Of a stretch of 64,000 bases of DNA, positions 33,735 through 46,583 are shown in pieces. The position numbers and the translations under genes were made by a program. The DNA comes from Mangifera indica (lineage: Eukaryota > Streptophyta > Magnoliopsida > Sapindales > Anacardiaceae): assembly GCF_011075055.1 (NCBI RefSeq), contig NC_058152.1:6634001-6698000 (forward strand), given 5' to 3'. The notes beneath the pieces are model-generated. The model searched no databases. It had not been told where the DNA came from and was given only the letters and a program-made list of their open reading frames with translations. The stretch's first letter is position 1, and the number at the start of each line of letters is the position of its first letter.

Positions 33735-35313
33735 GAGATGAATGGAAATTATTGACTCAAGAAGTCATTATACTTTTATTTTGATGATAACAAATTAATA
33801 TATTCTAAAGCGCATTAACTAATGTCTTTATTTGAGTGTAAGCTTAGATTATAATAGTTTATCTAATGCACTTGGGTATCAAGATGAAAATTAAAAATAA
33901 AGCTAAAATGAATAATTTTGAAAAAAATCTCAATTTTAAGTAGATATAATTGTAATTTCAAGAAAATCTCAAAAATTTGTTTTCATGTGTTTCAAAAAGT
34001 GTCATTTTTCAAATCTAATGAGTTAAATTGATTTTTGTCAAATTCCAATTATCTAATTGAAATTATGAAGTTTTGTGAAGTAAAATATCATATCTCAATT
34101 TTGGGTTTAAATATGTTTTTTGAAAATAGGTTAAATTATCTTTTTTCATATCTTTCAATTTTTTTGAGTTAAAATGTCAATTCTCAAACTTCATAAGTTA
34201 AGCCAATTTTTATCAAATTATAATAATAAACTATTTGAAATTATGAAGTTTTGTGGACTAGAATTTCATATCTTAAAATTGGTTTTGAAAGAGTTTTTCA
34301 AAATAGGTCAAATATCATTTTTCAAAATTTTGAGGGAAAATTGCAATTTTTCAAAACATCAAAGAGAAAGTGTAATAAAATTTTGTTGACCAAATTGACC
34401 AACCAAAAATTTTAATTAATGGTTGTCGGATTATCTAGAAATCATGTATTTTGGCTTTTAAAATTCGATCAACTAAATTTCTTTTGGTTGATTAGATCAA
34501 GTGATTAAAAATTCTAACAGTTAGTGTCACATAAATGTCATGGAAGTGTCACATCACAGTCAGTTGATTAAAATACATCTGATCAACCAAATTCTATGTT
34601 TTTTGGAAATTATAACAGTTAGATTTGTGCATAACAACTAGTTTCCTTATTTTTCTCTATATAAACTCAATCAAATTCACTTAAAAACGACTTTTACAAG
34701 CTGAAATTTTCATATATTTAAGAGCAAAACATTTTTGAGCTATTCACTTTCAAATATTTCATTCTAATCAAAACTCTTGTTTATTCATTTTCTTGAATAA
34801 ATTTGTGTTGGGTTGTATCAACTGAAAACTTGCATATACACTATTTGAAAGAGTTTTAAACTTTATATTATTATAAATTTGTATTGTAAAAGAGTCAGGT
34901 TAACTCTTAATAAGGCTAGAGATTTATAGTGAAATAAATTGAGTTTTAATACTTGTAAAGATTTATGGTACATAAAAAGCTATTTGTATTGTGATAAGAA
35001 GCTAGGTTAGGGTTTTGTTAACTAAAAATTAGTAGAATACTCTAAGAGAGATAACTTGGAGAAGTGAATATAGGCCGAGTTGTGTCAATCACTATACATC
35101 GCTTATTTGATTTTCCTATCCTTTAAACTTATATTTTGTGTTATAAATTATTTTGATCGTATTGATTATTTGAAATATTTTTTGACATTCGCATAAAATG
35201 CATTAAAAATAGTTAACATTCATTAAGTTGTGTAAATTGTTTTAATCTTTTAATTTGATAAAAATTGTTTAAAAAAGCCTAATTCACCTCCTTTTAGGCC
35301 ATTCGATCTTTCA
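33735..35313 (+). mobile_element. SIRE/Maximus-type copia solo LTR
   Basis: It starts with the family phrase TTTTGATGATAACAAATT near 33778 and ends with CCTAATTCACCTCC followed by ATCTTTCA at about 35313, the usual right end of SIRE-type LTRs. There is no primer site or coding sequence afterwards, so it is solo. The exact left end is uncertain. Confidence 0.65.
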
Positions 35314-36002
35314 TATTCCATATATCATCTCGTTATCATTCAACCAAGATCATGCAAGGTTTCATATCATCGAATCTATAGAAAATAACCATTCTTTCCA
35401 GTAAATACTACTTTTACATCAAAATCTTTTCATGGCAAATCATACATACTCATCTTCAAATCATCAAAGGAAATATCATGCAATCACATCATGATAACAC
35501 AATCATAAGCATGACATTTTTGACAAATCGAAAGTTAGGTTGTCCCTACTTACTTGTCCTTCCACAAAACAAAGTTTGGGGCCAAAAACTTCTTTTAACA
35601 CCTCATCAAAAATTGATGAAGCCTGGTCAAATCTTACCTCTAAAGAAAACTCACTCAAATTAGCCAAGAATTGGATAAGAATGAGAACTTGTTATTCGTA
35701 TAAAAATCCCTAAACACTCGTTAGCATGCCTCACTTATAAACTCTTTCCATTACAGATTGCACAGGTGTGCATCTTAAGCATGTACAGTCGTGCATCATT
35801 TTTAAAAATTCTAACATGACATGTTGTCTTCTTGGCTGACATGACCTTGGATGAACGAGTATGCACCCTTATGCATAATTGTTCATCAACTTAAAAACTT
35901 AACAAATATGCTTAAATTAATGTTTTATGACACACTCATATATAAGCATTAATACACTTAAAAAGACTATTTTCCCCTAAAGGCATATATGTGGGTGTGA
36001 TA

Positions 36003-36470
36003 AAATATCTCATATGGTCATTGAAAGGTAAATAATTAAAATTGCATCAACAATTGTCTAATTTGTATTGACGTCATCAGTGGATGACTATTGTTGGTGG
36101 TGTTGTACCCCTAGTTAATCACCAAAGTGTTATTGAAATGATAACAAGAATAACATTAGTTATCAAATAAATAGAGAAATAAATTATATCATGTAATATA
36201 AACACCTACACATACATAAACTCACATTGTATGTGAGCCATTACCCCAATGTGAGAAGTGGCATCTAAAGAATGTTGCCTACTTTGACACCCCATAAGGT
36301 AAACCTCACGAGTGTCATCATCCAAGATAGAGTCATACCAACTATGGACTGTTACATGTAGATTGGTGGAATCATGTATGACCATCTCAAACTACACTAG
36401 CTCTTATGGTCTCCTTACTTTAATTGAAATTATATAAAGGTTACTTGATATCACCTGCTGTTTAAAACAC
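36003..36470. other. Unassigned AT-rich sequence
   Basis: No ORF with recognisable motif and no repeat partner seen in the window. Confidence 0.4.
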
Positions 36471-36478
36471 AATCATAC

Positions 36479-37215
36479 ATAAACGTGTACAAATTGGTTT
36501 TGTAAACCGAACTAAATTTTTAGTTTCATAAAAGTTGTGAACCAAAACTGAATTGTTTTATACATTAATCATTTTATAACTAAATCGAAATTACTAGGTA
36601 ACCAAACCAAATTTTCAATTAATCGATTTTGAACCGAATTTTTGAGAAAGAAATTGTTGTTGACATTAATAAAGTAATTGAATATTACTTGATTTGAGAA
36701 AGAAATCATCATTAACATCACCATAAAAAGGCAAGATAAATGTGGAGGGAAAATGGCAAGCGGTTGGCCATAAGTGTTGGCTTATAATGAATCTTTTTTT
36801 TTTAAATGAGAACAGGGAAGATAAAGCCAAAAGAAGTTTTGTTGAATGTAGAGTGTTAGTTGTTTGCTGCAAGTTTGTTGCAATCCTATAAATGGCAACT
36901 CTGCAATTGGCTATGTCACATTTAATCAAACCAACTTTTGATTGTGATAAACATATTTTCTTTAAATAGATGTTTGACTTTTATGTAAACATTAAAAGTT
37001 GTATAACATAATTGCATGTTTTAATTTTTAATAAATATTTTATTAAGTATTTAATTGAAAAATTGAACTAGTTATTGGGTAATCAATTTTCAAATTTTAG
37101 TAACCCAAAAACAGAACCAAATTCTAACCTAATAATCGAATTGGTTTTGTAGGTAATCGATTTTTTGGTTCATATATCGGTTTAGTTTGGTTTTCGAAAA
37201 AATTTGAACACCCGT
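36479..37215. mobile_element. hAT-like non-autonomous DNA element
   Basis: 737 bp flanked by a perfect 8-bp duplication AATCATAC (36471-36478 and 37216-37223). The ends ACGTGTACAAATTGG and (complement) ACGGGTGTTCAAATT are imperfect inverted repeats. Sub-terminal blocks rich in AACCGAA/GGTTTGG words are typical of plant hAT MITE-like families. No transposase is present. The 87-codon minus frame at 36666-36929 shows no domain. Confidence 0.8.
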
Positions 37216-37223
37216 AATCATAC

Positions 37224-38353
37224 CATGTCTATGGAAAACCACTTGACAATGGATAGTCATTGACAATCATGATTGGGACAACCCTAGGATGTTATGGCTC
37301 GTCCTAAAAAGGATAAAGATAATAATATGGATATCATCATCTTGTTAAAATAATAGTTAAGTCATTACATTTAAGTTTACTATATAATCAAGCATAAAAT
37401 AAATGAAAAATCAATAAAGGACATGTTTTTTTCTTTTTAACCTTTATGATAGATGCATCATTGCTTGCCATATGCTCACATCAAGTAAGCATTTTTTGAA
37501 ATCGATCAAGATAAATGTCAAACATTAGATAAAAAGTTAGATCAAGGGATAAATTGAAGCCTAGGTAGGGTGCAAAGCCACAACAAGGGACAAAGTTGTA
37601 ATAGAAGGGACACCACCGCAAGTGGCTAAGTTAATAGGATATCCTTGTATGTTGCATTCTCAATACTTGATATCCTTATCAAATTGATAGCGTAATCATT
37701 AAGGATAAGCGAGTGGTGTCAACATTTGTGTAGCTCAAGAAATCCATCATAAGTCGATACCATTCTACTTTTATTTTTGTACTCATTGGAATCAAAATTG
37801 TATTAACAATGTCTTGATAAACTCAATACAAAAATGGTTAATATTACTTTAATAAAAAAGTTAACAATACGTTTTACCTCCGTGCCAACGATAATAGGCG
37901 TGTATTCCTAACTTGGGATGTTTTTGGTCCTATATTTCAACATATAAGAGACCTTTCCATATCCTAAACTTTCAAGACAATCCCTTATATTTTGTAGGTT
38001 TTTTATAAATCCACACCTACAAAATGAAAATTAATGTTCTTAATTAGTAAAATATAATGAAGAAAAGTGCTATGTGAACAAATAATAAGAACAACTTTAC
38101 ACATAAAAAATGATATGTCATCATATGATTGAGTAGTTTTAAATCAGAGATAAAACAATACACAATCAAATGTGACATGTCATTACTTAAACACAAAGTT
38201 GTGCACATTGTTTTATTATATAATGAAAAGAAAAAGTTAACAAATAACATAAAATGTTTACCTTGAACATTAGAGGGAAACTTATGAGTGCATATTTTAG
38301 CATCGGGGGATCTCTACAAAAAGTGGATACTGTAGGCAACTATTGTGTCTCAC
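37224..38353. other. Unassigned sequence between hAT-like element and element V
   Basis: AT-rich, no gene or complete repeat recognised. Confidence 0.4.
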
Positions 38354-39662
38354 TCGCAAGTGCGTAAGTTGTCAAGTAATATAATAGATATCGATTCTAC
38401 AATGATTAGGAAACCAACTACTAATTTATTTCGAAGCTTGCAATAGCTAAAGAGACTGTAAATAAAAGATTGTAATATATGAATGCTACTACTGCTACTA
38501 TTAAAACTATCAAACTAAATATGCAACTAAAACTATAAATGAAATATGATCAAAACACTAGTACTGGGATTCGCATAAAAAAAAAACTTCTAGGACTTTA
38601 GGTTCACCGATAACTCCCACACAGATCTATAGCTTAGATAAAACTGTTAAATTAATCATGATGTAATATCGGTTTGATATCCTGTATTAACCTAGTTCCT
38701 TTTGCAAGGCTAATTAAACATGTATATATTAAATGAATCCCTAATTTCATGATCACTCGAATGATAACTACCCATTACATTATGTGACTCTAATTACTCT
38801 ACAAAGAATTGACATATCTCTAGTATTAGTTTTCCAGGTTCAATGAATGCATGCACTAACCTAGAATCCACCTTTTGGTAGTCTTCATAAGTCTACTAGA
38901 ATATGCAATGATGGGCCTTTATTTTTATCACAAACGAAAAATAATCATTTACTAAATCAAAACATAACGATTTCTAATAATAAAAAATAATGTACTATAG
39001 CCTGTGGGGATTATTAGATTCCCTTTAGTTCCTAGAATAAAAAAAAATTAGCCACTCATATTAAAAACATACATGCAATAGATTATACTAAAAGCAAAAA
39101 GATGAAAAAATTGTATATAGATATGTACGTGTGCTTCGAGTGTCTGGCTGTAACTTTCATTTACTGTTATACGCTAAAGTTGGTACTCTTGATGGCTCAC
39201 AAAATGCAGGTAGTGAATTGTTCAAGGCTTTTGCTATGAAATGCTAGAGGAAGAGAGGGAATATGCGTATGTGTCTTACTAATGAGTTAAATGGCTTTAT
39301 AGATGTTCTCCTTATCGTAGTAAGAATATTAGATTCTTTTCCTGATTCTCATTAACGCTAAATCCATTGTTTCCTAATCTCTTGATATTGACAACTACAA
39401 ATTTCTAAATTATTCCTTCTTTGTGTATTTACCTTCTCCTAATGCGATTAGGATACTTATATGAATTCTTCCATTTCTTCCTTCTTTTTTCGCAATTCTT
39501 CATTGTTTTTAACTTTTTATCCTATAAACAAAAACAAAATAAATAAATAAAATATCTAAGAATATTAATATTATTTAATTAAAATTCTAAACTAATTTAT
39601 TACTAAATACAGATTTTTATGCCTTTAGACATTATATACGGATGTATATTTTGGATACAATA
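38354..39662 (-). repeat. Element V 3' LTR (left copy)
   Basis: About 1309 bp, direct copy of 62563-63824. Shared text includes CAAGTAATATAATAGATATC at the left and TGTATATTTTGGA at the right. The outer boundary at 38354 is set from the alignment and may be off by a few bases. Confidence 0.8.
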
Positions 39663-41269
39663 AATTCCCCCAAACTTGCACTTTTTCTTGTCCTTAAGCA
39701 AACTAAAAATTGAAATATAAGGAGAATATGTAAAATTTATAGCTTCTAATCTCCTTAAGCTCATGTATTTATACGAGTAGGGAAAATATGATTTTTAAAA
39801 GATTTTCCTATAAAGGCTTAGATTTCTTAACACTTGATCACAACTTGGTCGTCTGTTTAACTATCTAAATCAGTCCCAGGAAATTCCCTCATACCTTTAT
39901 ATCCAATTTTATTGCACTTCAGATCAAGCATATGTACACCTTGTTCCCCGTCATGACCTTTATGAATGATTAAAACCTTAACTCCATAGGCAAGACTGTT
40001 CTCCCAATCTCCACAAATGTAAGTTTCTACATTTAAGGAATTAGTCAGGTCTTTGTTATGGTTGTAACGTGGCCTCAAGGTGTTCAAATTTTGAATGAAC
40101 TTGATAGAGGGTGATTTTCTCAAAAACATAGTCGTCTTCTCTTAAATGGAATCCAGACACTTGTATATTTAGGTGTTAGGAATATGTTTTTCTTCTGCTC
40201 ATTTTCTCTCTATCTTCTTTTCTTTTTTTTTCTTTCTTTTTCAAGGGGAGTGATTGTTATTTCATCAAACTTTTTTTTGAATCACTTAACTCCCCCAAAC
40301 ATATTCAGGTATGTGTAGGTTGTTGCCATATGTTTCCTGATGTGTCTAAAGGTGGCATACATGTATATGTTCTTACTATCTAATATATGAAAAAAAAAAA
40401 AAAAACAATTTAGGCAAGAAAAATAAGAACAAACATTCTTAGGTCAAAAAGATAAAATATAAATGGAAAATAATTTCCTTGCCCTTACCACTTAAATCGG
40501 ACAATGACCTCATTGGACGAAAGCAAAATAAGAAGTTTATGAACACAATGTGCTCTTTGTATTAGTGTGATTGATATATGCACTAAAAGTGTGTTATGGT
40601 CAAATTGTAAACAATTTTGTCTGATTAGTTATGATGAACTAGAAAATAACGTTAAATATATGTGAGACAGTATTATAAACTGAAAAAGAGACAAATACTT
40701 ACTGTTCCATTAAACATTCAAAAAAAATTATATATTGAGTATGGAAAAAAAATTAAATAAATGCACAAAATGAACACAAGCAAACACCAAACAATGGACT
40801 ATCTAATCTATCCTAAATCTATGCTATGTCTAGCTATAATTTATTTTTTGAACCTGTTGTGAAAACCTAGAAATCATTATCATCATCCTCTTTTTTCCCA
40901 CCTAAGAATGCATGTGATATCGTCTCGCATATGTTGCTAATTTTTATCAACTTTAATCGCATCAAATGCTAGTCGCATTAAGGACCACGATCTGACATTG
41001 AACTTCTTCTATCTTCCTTTCTAGTATAGGTGTTGGCATTATTAGGGGAGCAGGTTTGAAAGGCTTTTAAGTGTATGGCTTAAGGTCAGTAATCGCTTCT
41101 CAATCTTCTTTTTCTTTAGCTTTAAGGTTCATGTATAGCCATTTAGATATGGTTATAATAGGTTCAGTTTGTGAAGGTGCAAAAATAAATATGCCATCTT
41201 TTTGGCACTTGCATATCCCTATATTTTGTTTCTGTTATGTAACACAGTAGGCATGTCCAAGGATGTATC
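39663..41269 (-). other. 3' internal region of element V
   Basis: Starts with the polypurine tract. A 90-codon minus frame (39857-40129; contains LIIHKGHDGEQGVHMLDLK) and degraded minus-strand text at 40860-41200 (KWLYMNLKAKEKEDWEAI) are not recognised. In Athila elements this area can carry an env-like or plant-transposon-protein ORF, which would be an inference here. Confidence 0.4.
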
Positions 41270-42669
41270 CATCTTTTGTCTAGTGTTTTGATGATGATAA
41301 AAACATAAGTTAAAAGTACTAATATATTCAAACAATGTATTGAAGCAATACAAAATGGACAAAGTTTGAAATTTGCAAAATAAACTTGGACTGAAGAAAA
41401 TGTAGTCAGACATCAACCATGTTTTAGTCATATGCCTCTCATTTAGCCTTTTAGAAACTTTACTAAAATTTAAAGAGAAAATTGCATCTCTAACCGTGTA
41501 AGGTGGAAGTCCAACTATGAAAGATAGAAGTTTAACAGCGTTATATTCTTCATTGTCTAGTCGTGCCATGATTCTGTAGCCATGCAATTCATTTAAGTAT
41601 TCCAACCATGCAACATATTGTTCAACTGTGTTTTCATTTTCATTTCAGTCATGCGTCTTCCTTTGCCAACTATACATATGCAAAATTGATGTAGTCAAAA
41701 TGTAATGTCTAACAGTATATCAATTGTGCCAACCATGCCCTGTGTAAAATCAAGCTAGTAGATCAACCATGCACAAGTCGACATGTTTGTTGTATAACCT
41801 TTTGGCATTTTTCAAAAACAAGAACTGAAGTATAAGTCATCTATGCCAAGAAAGTGTCGCCAGTTCCTAGTGTATTTAAAGCTATCCATTGAAAACTCTG
41901 ATTGAGTTGACTAAGTCATATAATTCATATGCCAATCATGCTATTTAAACTTGCCATCTATGTACAAGAAATTTCAAAAGCAAAATGTCATTTTCAATAG
42001 ACAAATAGTTAGTTTCCTGAACTCAACTCAAACTCAACGAAATTATTACACATTCTAATCTTTCAATTGAGTTGATTTTGAAGAGAAAAAGGTTAGAAAA
42101 ATAGCATAGAGAAAATTGTTCTATTCTTCTTCATTGTTCATTTATTGCTTTTTCTCTAAATCTCTCACTAAACCTAAACTCATTCATTTGAGAATAACTT
42201 AAGCTAAATTTGTATTTCCAGCTTTTGTGAGATATTTAATATTCCAAAAATTTGTATTCTAAACACTTGAGGGCAAAGTCCCATATCAACTAATGTATTG
42301 GGTGTAATCCTATACAAACTAAGTGTAAAGAAATTTTTTAAGTGATAATAGAATTCCAAGGCGATTTACTTGGAAAAATGGATATAAAAGACTTGCAAGA
42401 GAAAACTTCAAACGACTCTAAATTGAGTCTTTCTAAACTTTACTCATTTTTTTTTTTTGCTTTTATTAATTGTTTATTGTTTGTTAATTATTTGCATTAA
42501 TTGCTTGTGTGCGTTAAATTGTTTATGTTAATCTATTTTGTTGAAATTGATTATTTGATTCCCTTTATGTATATATTTGGTTTGTTTAACAGAATTTATT
42601 TGTTGATTTTTAAAGAATCTATTCACCCATTTTCTAGGTTTATTTTAGCCATTTAAAAAGGTATTTCAA
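41270..42669 (+). mobile_element. SIRE-type copia LTR inside element V
   Basis: Begins near TGTTTTGATGATGATAAAA (about 41282) and ends with GAATCTATTCACCC...TATTTCA (about 42669), a pattern like the LTR at 33735-35313. No coding follows, so it is solo. A 215-bp piece (41432-41646) is inserted in it. The boundaries are approximate. Confidence 0.55.
41432..41646 (-). pseudogene. Copia gag fragment inserted in the SIRE-type LTR
   Basis: Minus-strand text NENENTVEQYVAWLEYLNEL, then LSFIVGLPPYT and LNFSKVSKRLNERHM, resembles the gag (UBN2-like) region of copia elements. It is flanked on both sides by AGTCAT (41426-41431 and 41647-41652), and the LTR text continues across the gap. It has no LTR of its own. 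Confidence 0.5.
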
Positions 42670-43868
42670 TAGCATTTCCAGAGTTAGAAACATTTTTCTA
42701 GGGATGACAAGGAGTTTGGTCTCATTAGTATTGAAATTAAACATCTTTTGAGTGATGGCAGTAACAATACCACCACAAAGTATACAACTTTTGTTTTTAC
42801 TGTTTAATACGACTTGCATTAGATAAGTGAAAAATCTACTTGCGTTAATAGGAATGCATCCAATCAGACAACCTATAAGGAATAGGTCTAGTTTTAGATA
42901 ATTGCATCACTTCCCGCTTTAGCTAGCAAGTGGCAAAAAATGAACAAATAGGACTCGATGAATAAGGTCTTAAAACACTAAGGCTTTATTGATGGAATTA
43001 TTTTTGTATTGGAATCTGATGAGTTTAAACCAAAGTTTAAGGTAATCAACTGAAGTCGTGTCGGAAGGGGAAATGTCGTCTTGAGAAAAACCAAAGTAGT
43101 CGTTAATCTTAATCAGAGTAAAAAAGAGGTCTCAGTTTAGTAAAAGAAAATAGATAAGTTAGCAAGTAATGTCATAAGATAGTGTACTAAGAAACTCTAG
43201 GTAAGGTCTTGATAACTAAGTAAAGACACTTAGGCAAACTTTTCAAGCATGTAGGATGACAATATATCCACGACTTCATCATGGACCTTAAGATGCTAAA
43301 TGGCTTCAAAATTGAGGTATAATATAGGTTCAAGGGCTCACTCCTAGAGTTTCAAATAACACCTTTTTTGGATTCAGGAACTTAATATTGATAGTCCTAA
43401 AAGAGGTAATAAGGTCAACCATGGTTAAGGTTAGGATAGATAGGGATAAAGTTATTGATCGGGTTACTCTATATTTGGGCGTAATGGCTTCTTTATTGAA
43501 TGAAGAAAGGTATTCGGTTGTGGTGGTTTTTTTAGTCATAGTGGACGTTGTAATTGGCTTAAAGAAATAAAAGCTATGAAAATTTTAGAGTGTAAAAAGG
43601 ATTTTATATAGCACTTAGATTATGAGGGATAATTAACCTTAGAGATATTCTTAGGCACTAAGATTTTTGAGAAGTGAAGCAATGTGCCTTAAGAATACTG
43701 TGTGACAGGGGTTATCATCATTGCCAAAGGACGTGTCTCTTGGCACTAGAATGGATTTTTACCCTATCCCTATTTTACCCATGTAAATCCCTATTTTTAC
43801 TAATCTAATTTGTCAAAGCCCACAGTAAGCTAGCCTAACAACATATTAAATATACCTAAGTCCAACAA
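42670..43868 (-). other. Internal element V sequence, possibly an env-like ORF remnant
   Basis: Minus-strand text such as INASRFFTYLMQVVLNSKNK and ILCGGIVTAITQ is faintly like the extra ORF of Athila elements, but stops are frequent and the match is weak. Confidence 0.3.
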
Positions 43869-45849
43869 TGTTGGGGTTGGTATCTTAGAGTCAATTCCTA
43901 TGACGATACAAGTTTATTGATAAAGGTTATATTTGTATTTTATTATGGCATTTTTTTGTATATAAAACATATTAATATATGCTTAAACAAATGTCCTAAG
44001 AATGATTGAACCATGACAACATAATTAGTGTTTAGTACTCAGTTATAAGAACCCTATATACATATTAGGTAACTATTCTTAAAATATTCGTAACTTTGAT
44101 ATTACCATGACCATGGGCATAGGTAATGGTGATAGAGTTATCATAGTATTGAATGACCTCATAAAAAAATGATGATGATTCTCATGTGTCAAAGTTGTGT
44201 ACTGACAACTTAGTGTAGTACATAGGTACACATTGTAGACCAAGAGGATTCTATATAGATGATTGTTCTAGTGGCTAGAATATATCCTCTTAATGAATAG
44301 AGGTCCTTCGACTTAAGGACATTAGATCGTTTTGTGCAAGGATCAGTATGATTTAACATCAGTCTAGCGCAGTCTAGCCAGAGAATTGCCAAAAAAGTTG
44401 TGATTAGCCATATCAAGATTTATAAAAAAGGTTGTGGTAGATCAACAAAAGATTCATCACTTACGAACACAGGAATTGATAGCTCAATTTGGGCCCTTTG
44501 ACATATGGTAACCACCAACTAAATCTATGGCCATAATGGGATTGAGTTAATGCTCAATCCGATATTTTTTCTGGTCATTGATAAAAGTTAGTTTATATAA
44601 CTCAAGTATCCCTATAGGAGACACTTTATCTATACCTTTGCCTTGAAGAGACATCATATGATGAAAGGATCGAATTGTATAAGCATTCGTATCACTGATA
44701 GGTTAAGAAGTCATATGTTGAAACTCCACTAATCGGGTGGTGATGATGTCTTGCTAGAGGCCACTTTTTGTCTATGCATAAATGGATACTGGGTTAGGAG
44801 CCCAATACTAATTTGATCATTATCAACTTAGTGGAGAGCCTATTGGTCACACACAAAAAGGGAGTTGATCGAACTTTATAGGCCTAGGATTTTTCAAGGT
44901 GAATCTGAATCAGATCTGATATGAATTCTGGATTAAGGATTTTAAGTCTTGAAAGACTTTTAGACCCGAAAGTATATTTTATGATATTTAAGGACTAAAG
45001 TAAAATAATCTTGAGTAATTAGGGTACTCTAGAGGTATAGGATTTTTCAAGGTGAATTTGAATAAGATCCAATCTAAATTCTAGATTGAGGGTTTCAAGT
45101 CTTGGAAAGACTTTTAAACCCGCAAATATATTTTATGATATTTAAGGACTAAAGTGAAATAATTTTGAGTGATTAGGGTTGTACATGAAAAAAGTACAGG
45201 GGTTAGATTGGATTTATCCAATTAGGTAAATCTAAGCCTAATGTCTAATTCTATATAGGCCTGATTTAAATAAAAGTTAAATTATATATATATATATATA
45301 TATATAGGCATACAAATGCATATATATGTATTTAAGATATTTGTGAGACTTTCACATGAAAATTAAAGAATAGCTAAGTCTTAAATTTTGCATATATATA
45401 AACTTTTTTCACATGGAAAGAAGAAGACGCATATTATGAATGCTTTCTCATGGAAAGTGTATGACGCACCCTTTCTACTTTCTCACAGATTAAAAAGAGG
45501 TGGCGTACAGTATGAGTTTTTCTTCTTTCATAGAAAGAAAAGTCATCATATACATATTATTAACATGAATGGAACCCTAGCCATTGTTTCTTATGAAAAG
45601 TTTGTTATCACGACATTCATAAAACTACACAACTCATGCTCAAACCCTAATAATTTTTTAACAAGATTTGAACCTCTAATTTGGTTCATGCTCCATGTGG
45701 ATACTAAGATTCGGGCCTACGCTTGGTGCTAGGAGCGACTTCACAATTTATCTCAATCAATGGAAGTGAAAGGAACCATTTTACACATGTATATTCTATA
45801 AACACTATATGAATGTTAATAACATATTTGTAAATTAATTATCCTACAA
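43869..45849 (+). mobile_element. Angela-type copia solo LTR with internal duplication
   Basis: Begins TGTTGGGGTTGGTATC, the style of Angela/BARE LTR starts, and ends about CCTACA near 45849. There is no primer site or coding region. It contains a tandem duplication (44879-45181) and a (TA)n run near 45283-45307. No target duplication was confirmed. Short frames such as 45388-45732 have no known domain. Confidence 0.55.
44879..45181 (+). repeat. Tandem duplication, two units of about 150 bp
   Basis: The units 44879-45024 and 45030-45181 share GGATTTTTCAAGGTGAATYTG at the start, TTTTATGATATTTAAGGAC and an ATTAGGGT end, with scattered differences. Confidence 0.8.
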
Positions 45850-46179
45850 GGTCAATCCGGAAAAGTTTTTGTGGTATGTTTGTTTATTAATTAAAAATTT
45901 TAAACGCTATTCCATTACCTGAAGGCTGCAAATTCCTTACAAACAATCTCATACTTAATTTCTTTTCTGTGGTTGAAATAGTTAACCTTTCTATATAGAA
46001 CATTAGAATAGCAAAAACACACGCGGGGAAGTATTATGCAAATTGTTAAATAAGTGATGGATAGATAAACTTCCCTGATAATATGAGGCATTTTGTTAGT
46101 GTCTACAAGCATTCTATTTAATTTATGTGATCCTCTATGAATGTTAAAATGTAATCGGGTTGCCATATGGTAACTTATG

Positions 46180-46578
46180 TTTTAGGTCTTTAGCTCAACC
46201 CCTATGTAAGCTCAGGTTGGTGTTGGGTTAAATAGTGGTCGTGATGTGCCCACTGTGATCGATTCATTTACAAGATATGGTTTAAGTCATTATCCGTTAA
46301 CTTTTAAAATGCTCATATTCTCACTCCAAACTTCAACTACTACATAAGGATATACTCGTATTACTTTAAATGGGACAAACCATCACGACTTCAGTGTCTT
46401 ATGGAAAATTCATAACCGGGAATTGAATAGGAGAATAAAGTTACCTTTTTGGAATTCTTTCTTTACTGCATGCTTGTTGTGTCATTTCTTTGTTCTTTCC
46501 ACGTATATTTTGGTGTTTTCCTATGTGTTGAGGCAAAATTCTTTTAGTTTGTTGCGCTGTAACAACTTTTTTCTTTAG
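46180..46578 (-). pseudogene. Athila integrase C-terminus (element V), left of element IV
   Basis: Minus strand: KKEFQKGNFILLFNSRL, WFVPFKVIRVYPYVVVEVW, then MSILKVNG and LKPYL. This is the basic C-terminal domain of Athila integrase. It is the continuation of the core at 56745-57240, split by element IV. Stops are present. Confidence 0.75.
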
Positions 46579-46583
46579 CTTTT

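Larger units (their letters stand above)
32703..36002. mobile_element. Solo gypsy-type LTR interrupted by a SIRE-type LTR
   Basis: The outer ends TGTCACACTC (32703) and GTGTGATA (36002) form the inverted ends typical of chromovirus LTRs. The right part shares style and words with the LTRs of element IV. No internal coding region is present. Flanks AACAA and AAATA are not a clean duplication, so the ends are tentative. Confidence 0.45.

Noticed and set aside
39857..40129. Host gene of 90 codons
   Set aside because: It lies in the 3' internal region of element V next to the polypurine tract and shows no known domain, so it is probably element sequence.
45388..45732. 114-residue host protein
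   Set aside because: It lies within an Angela-type LTR and has no recognisable motif.
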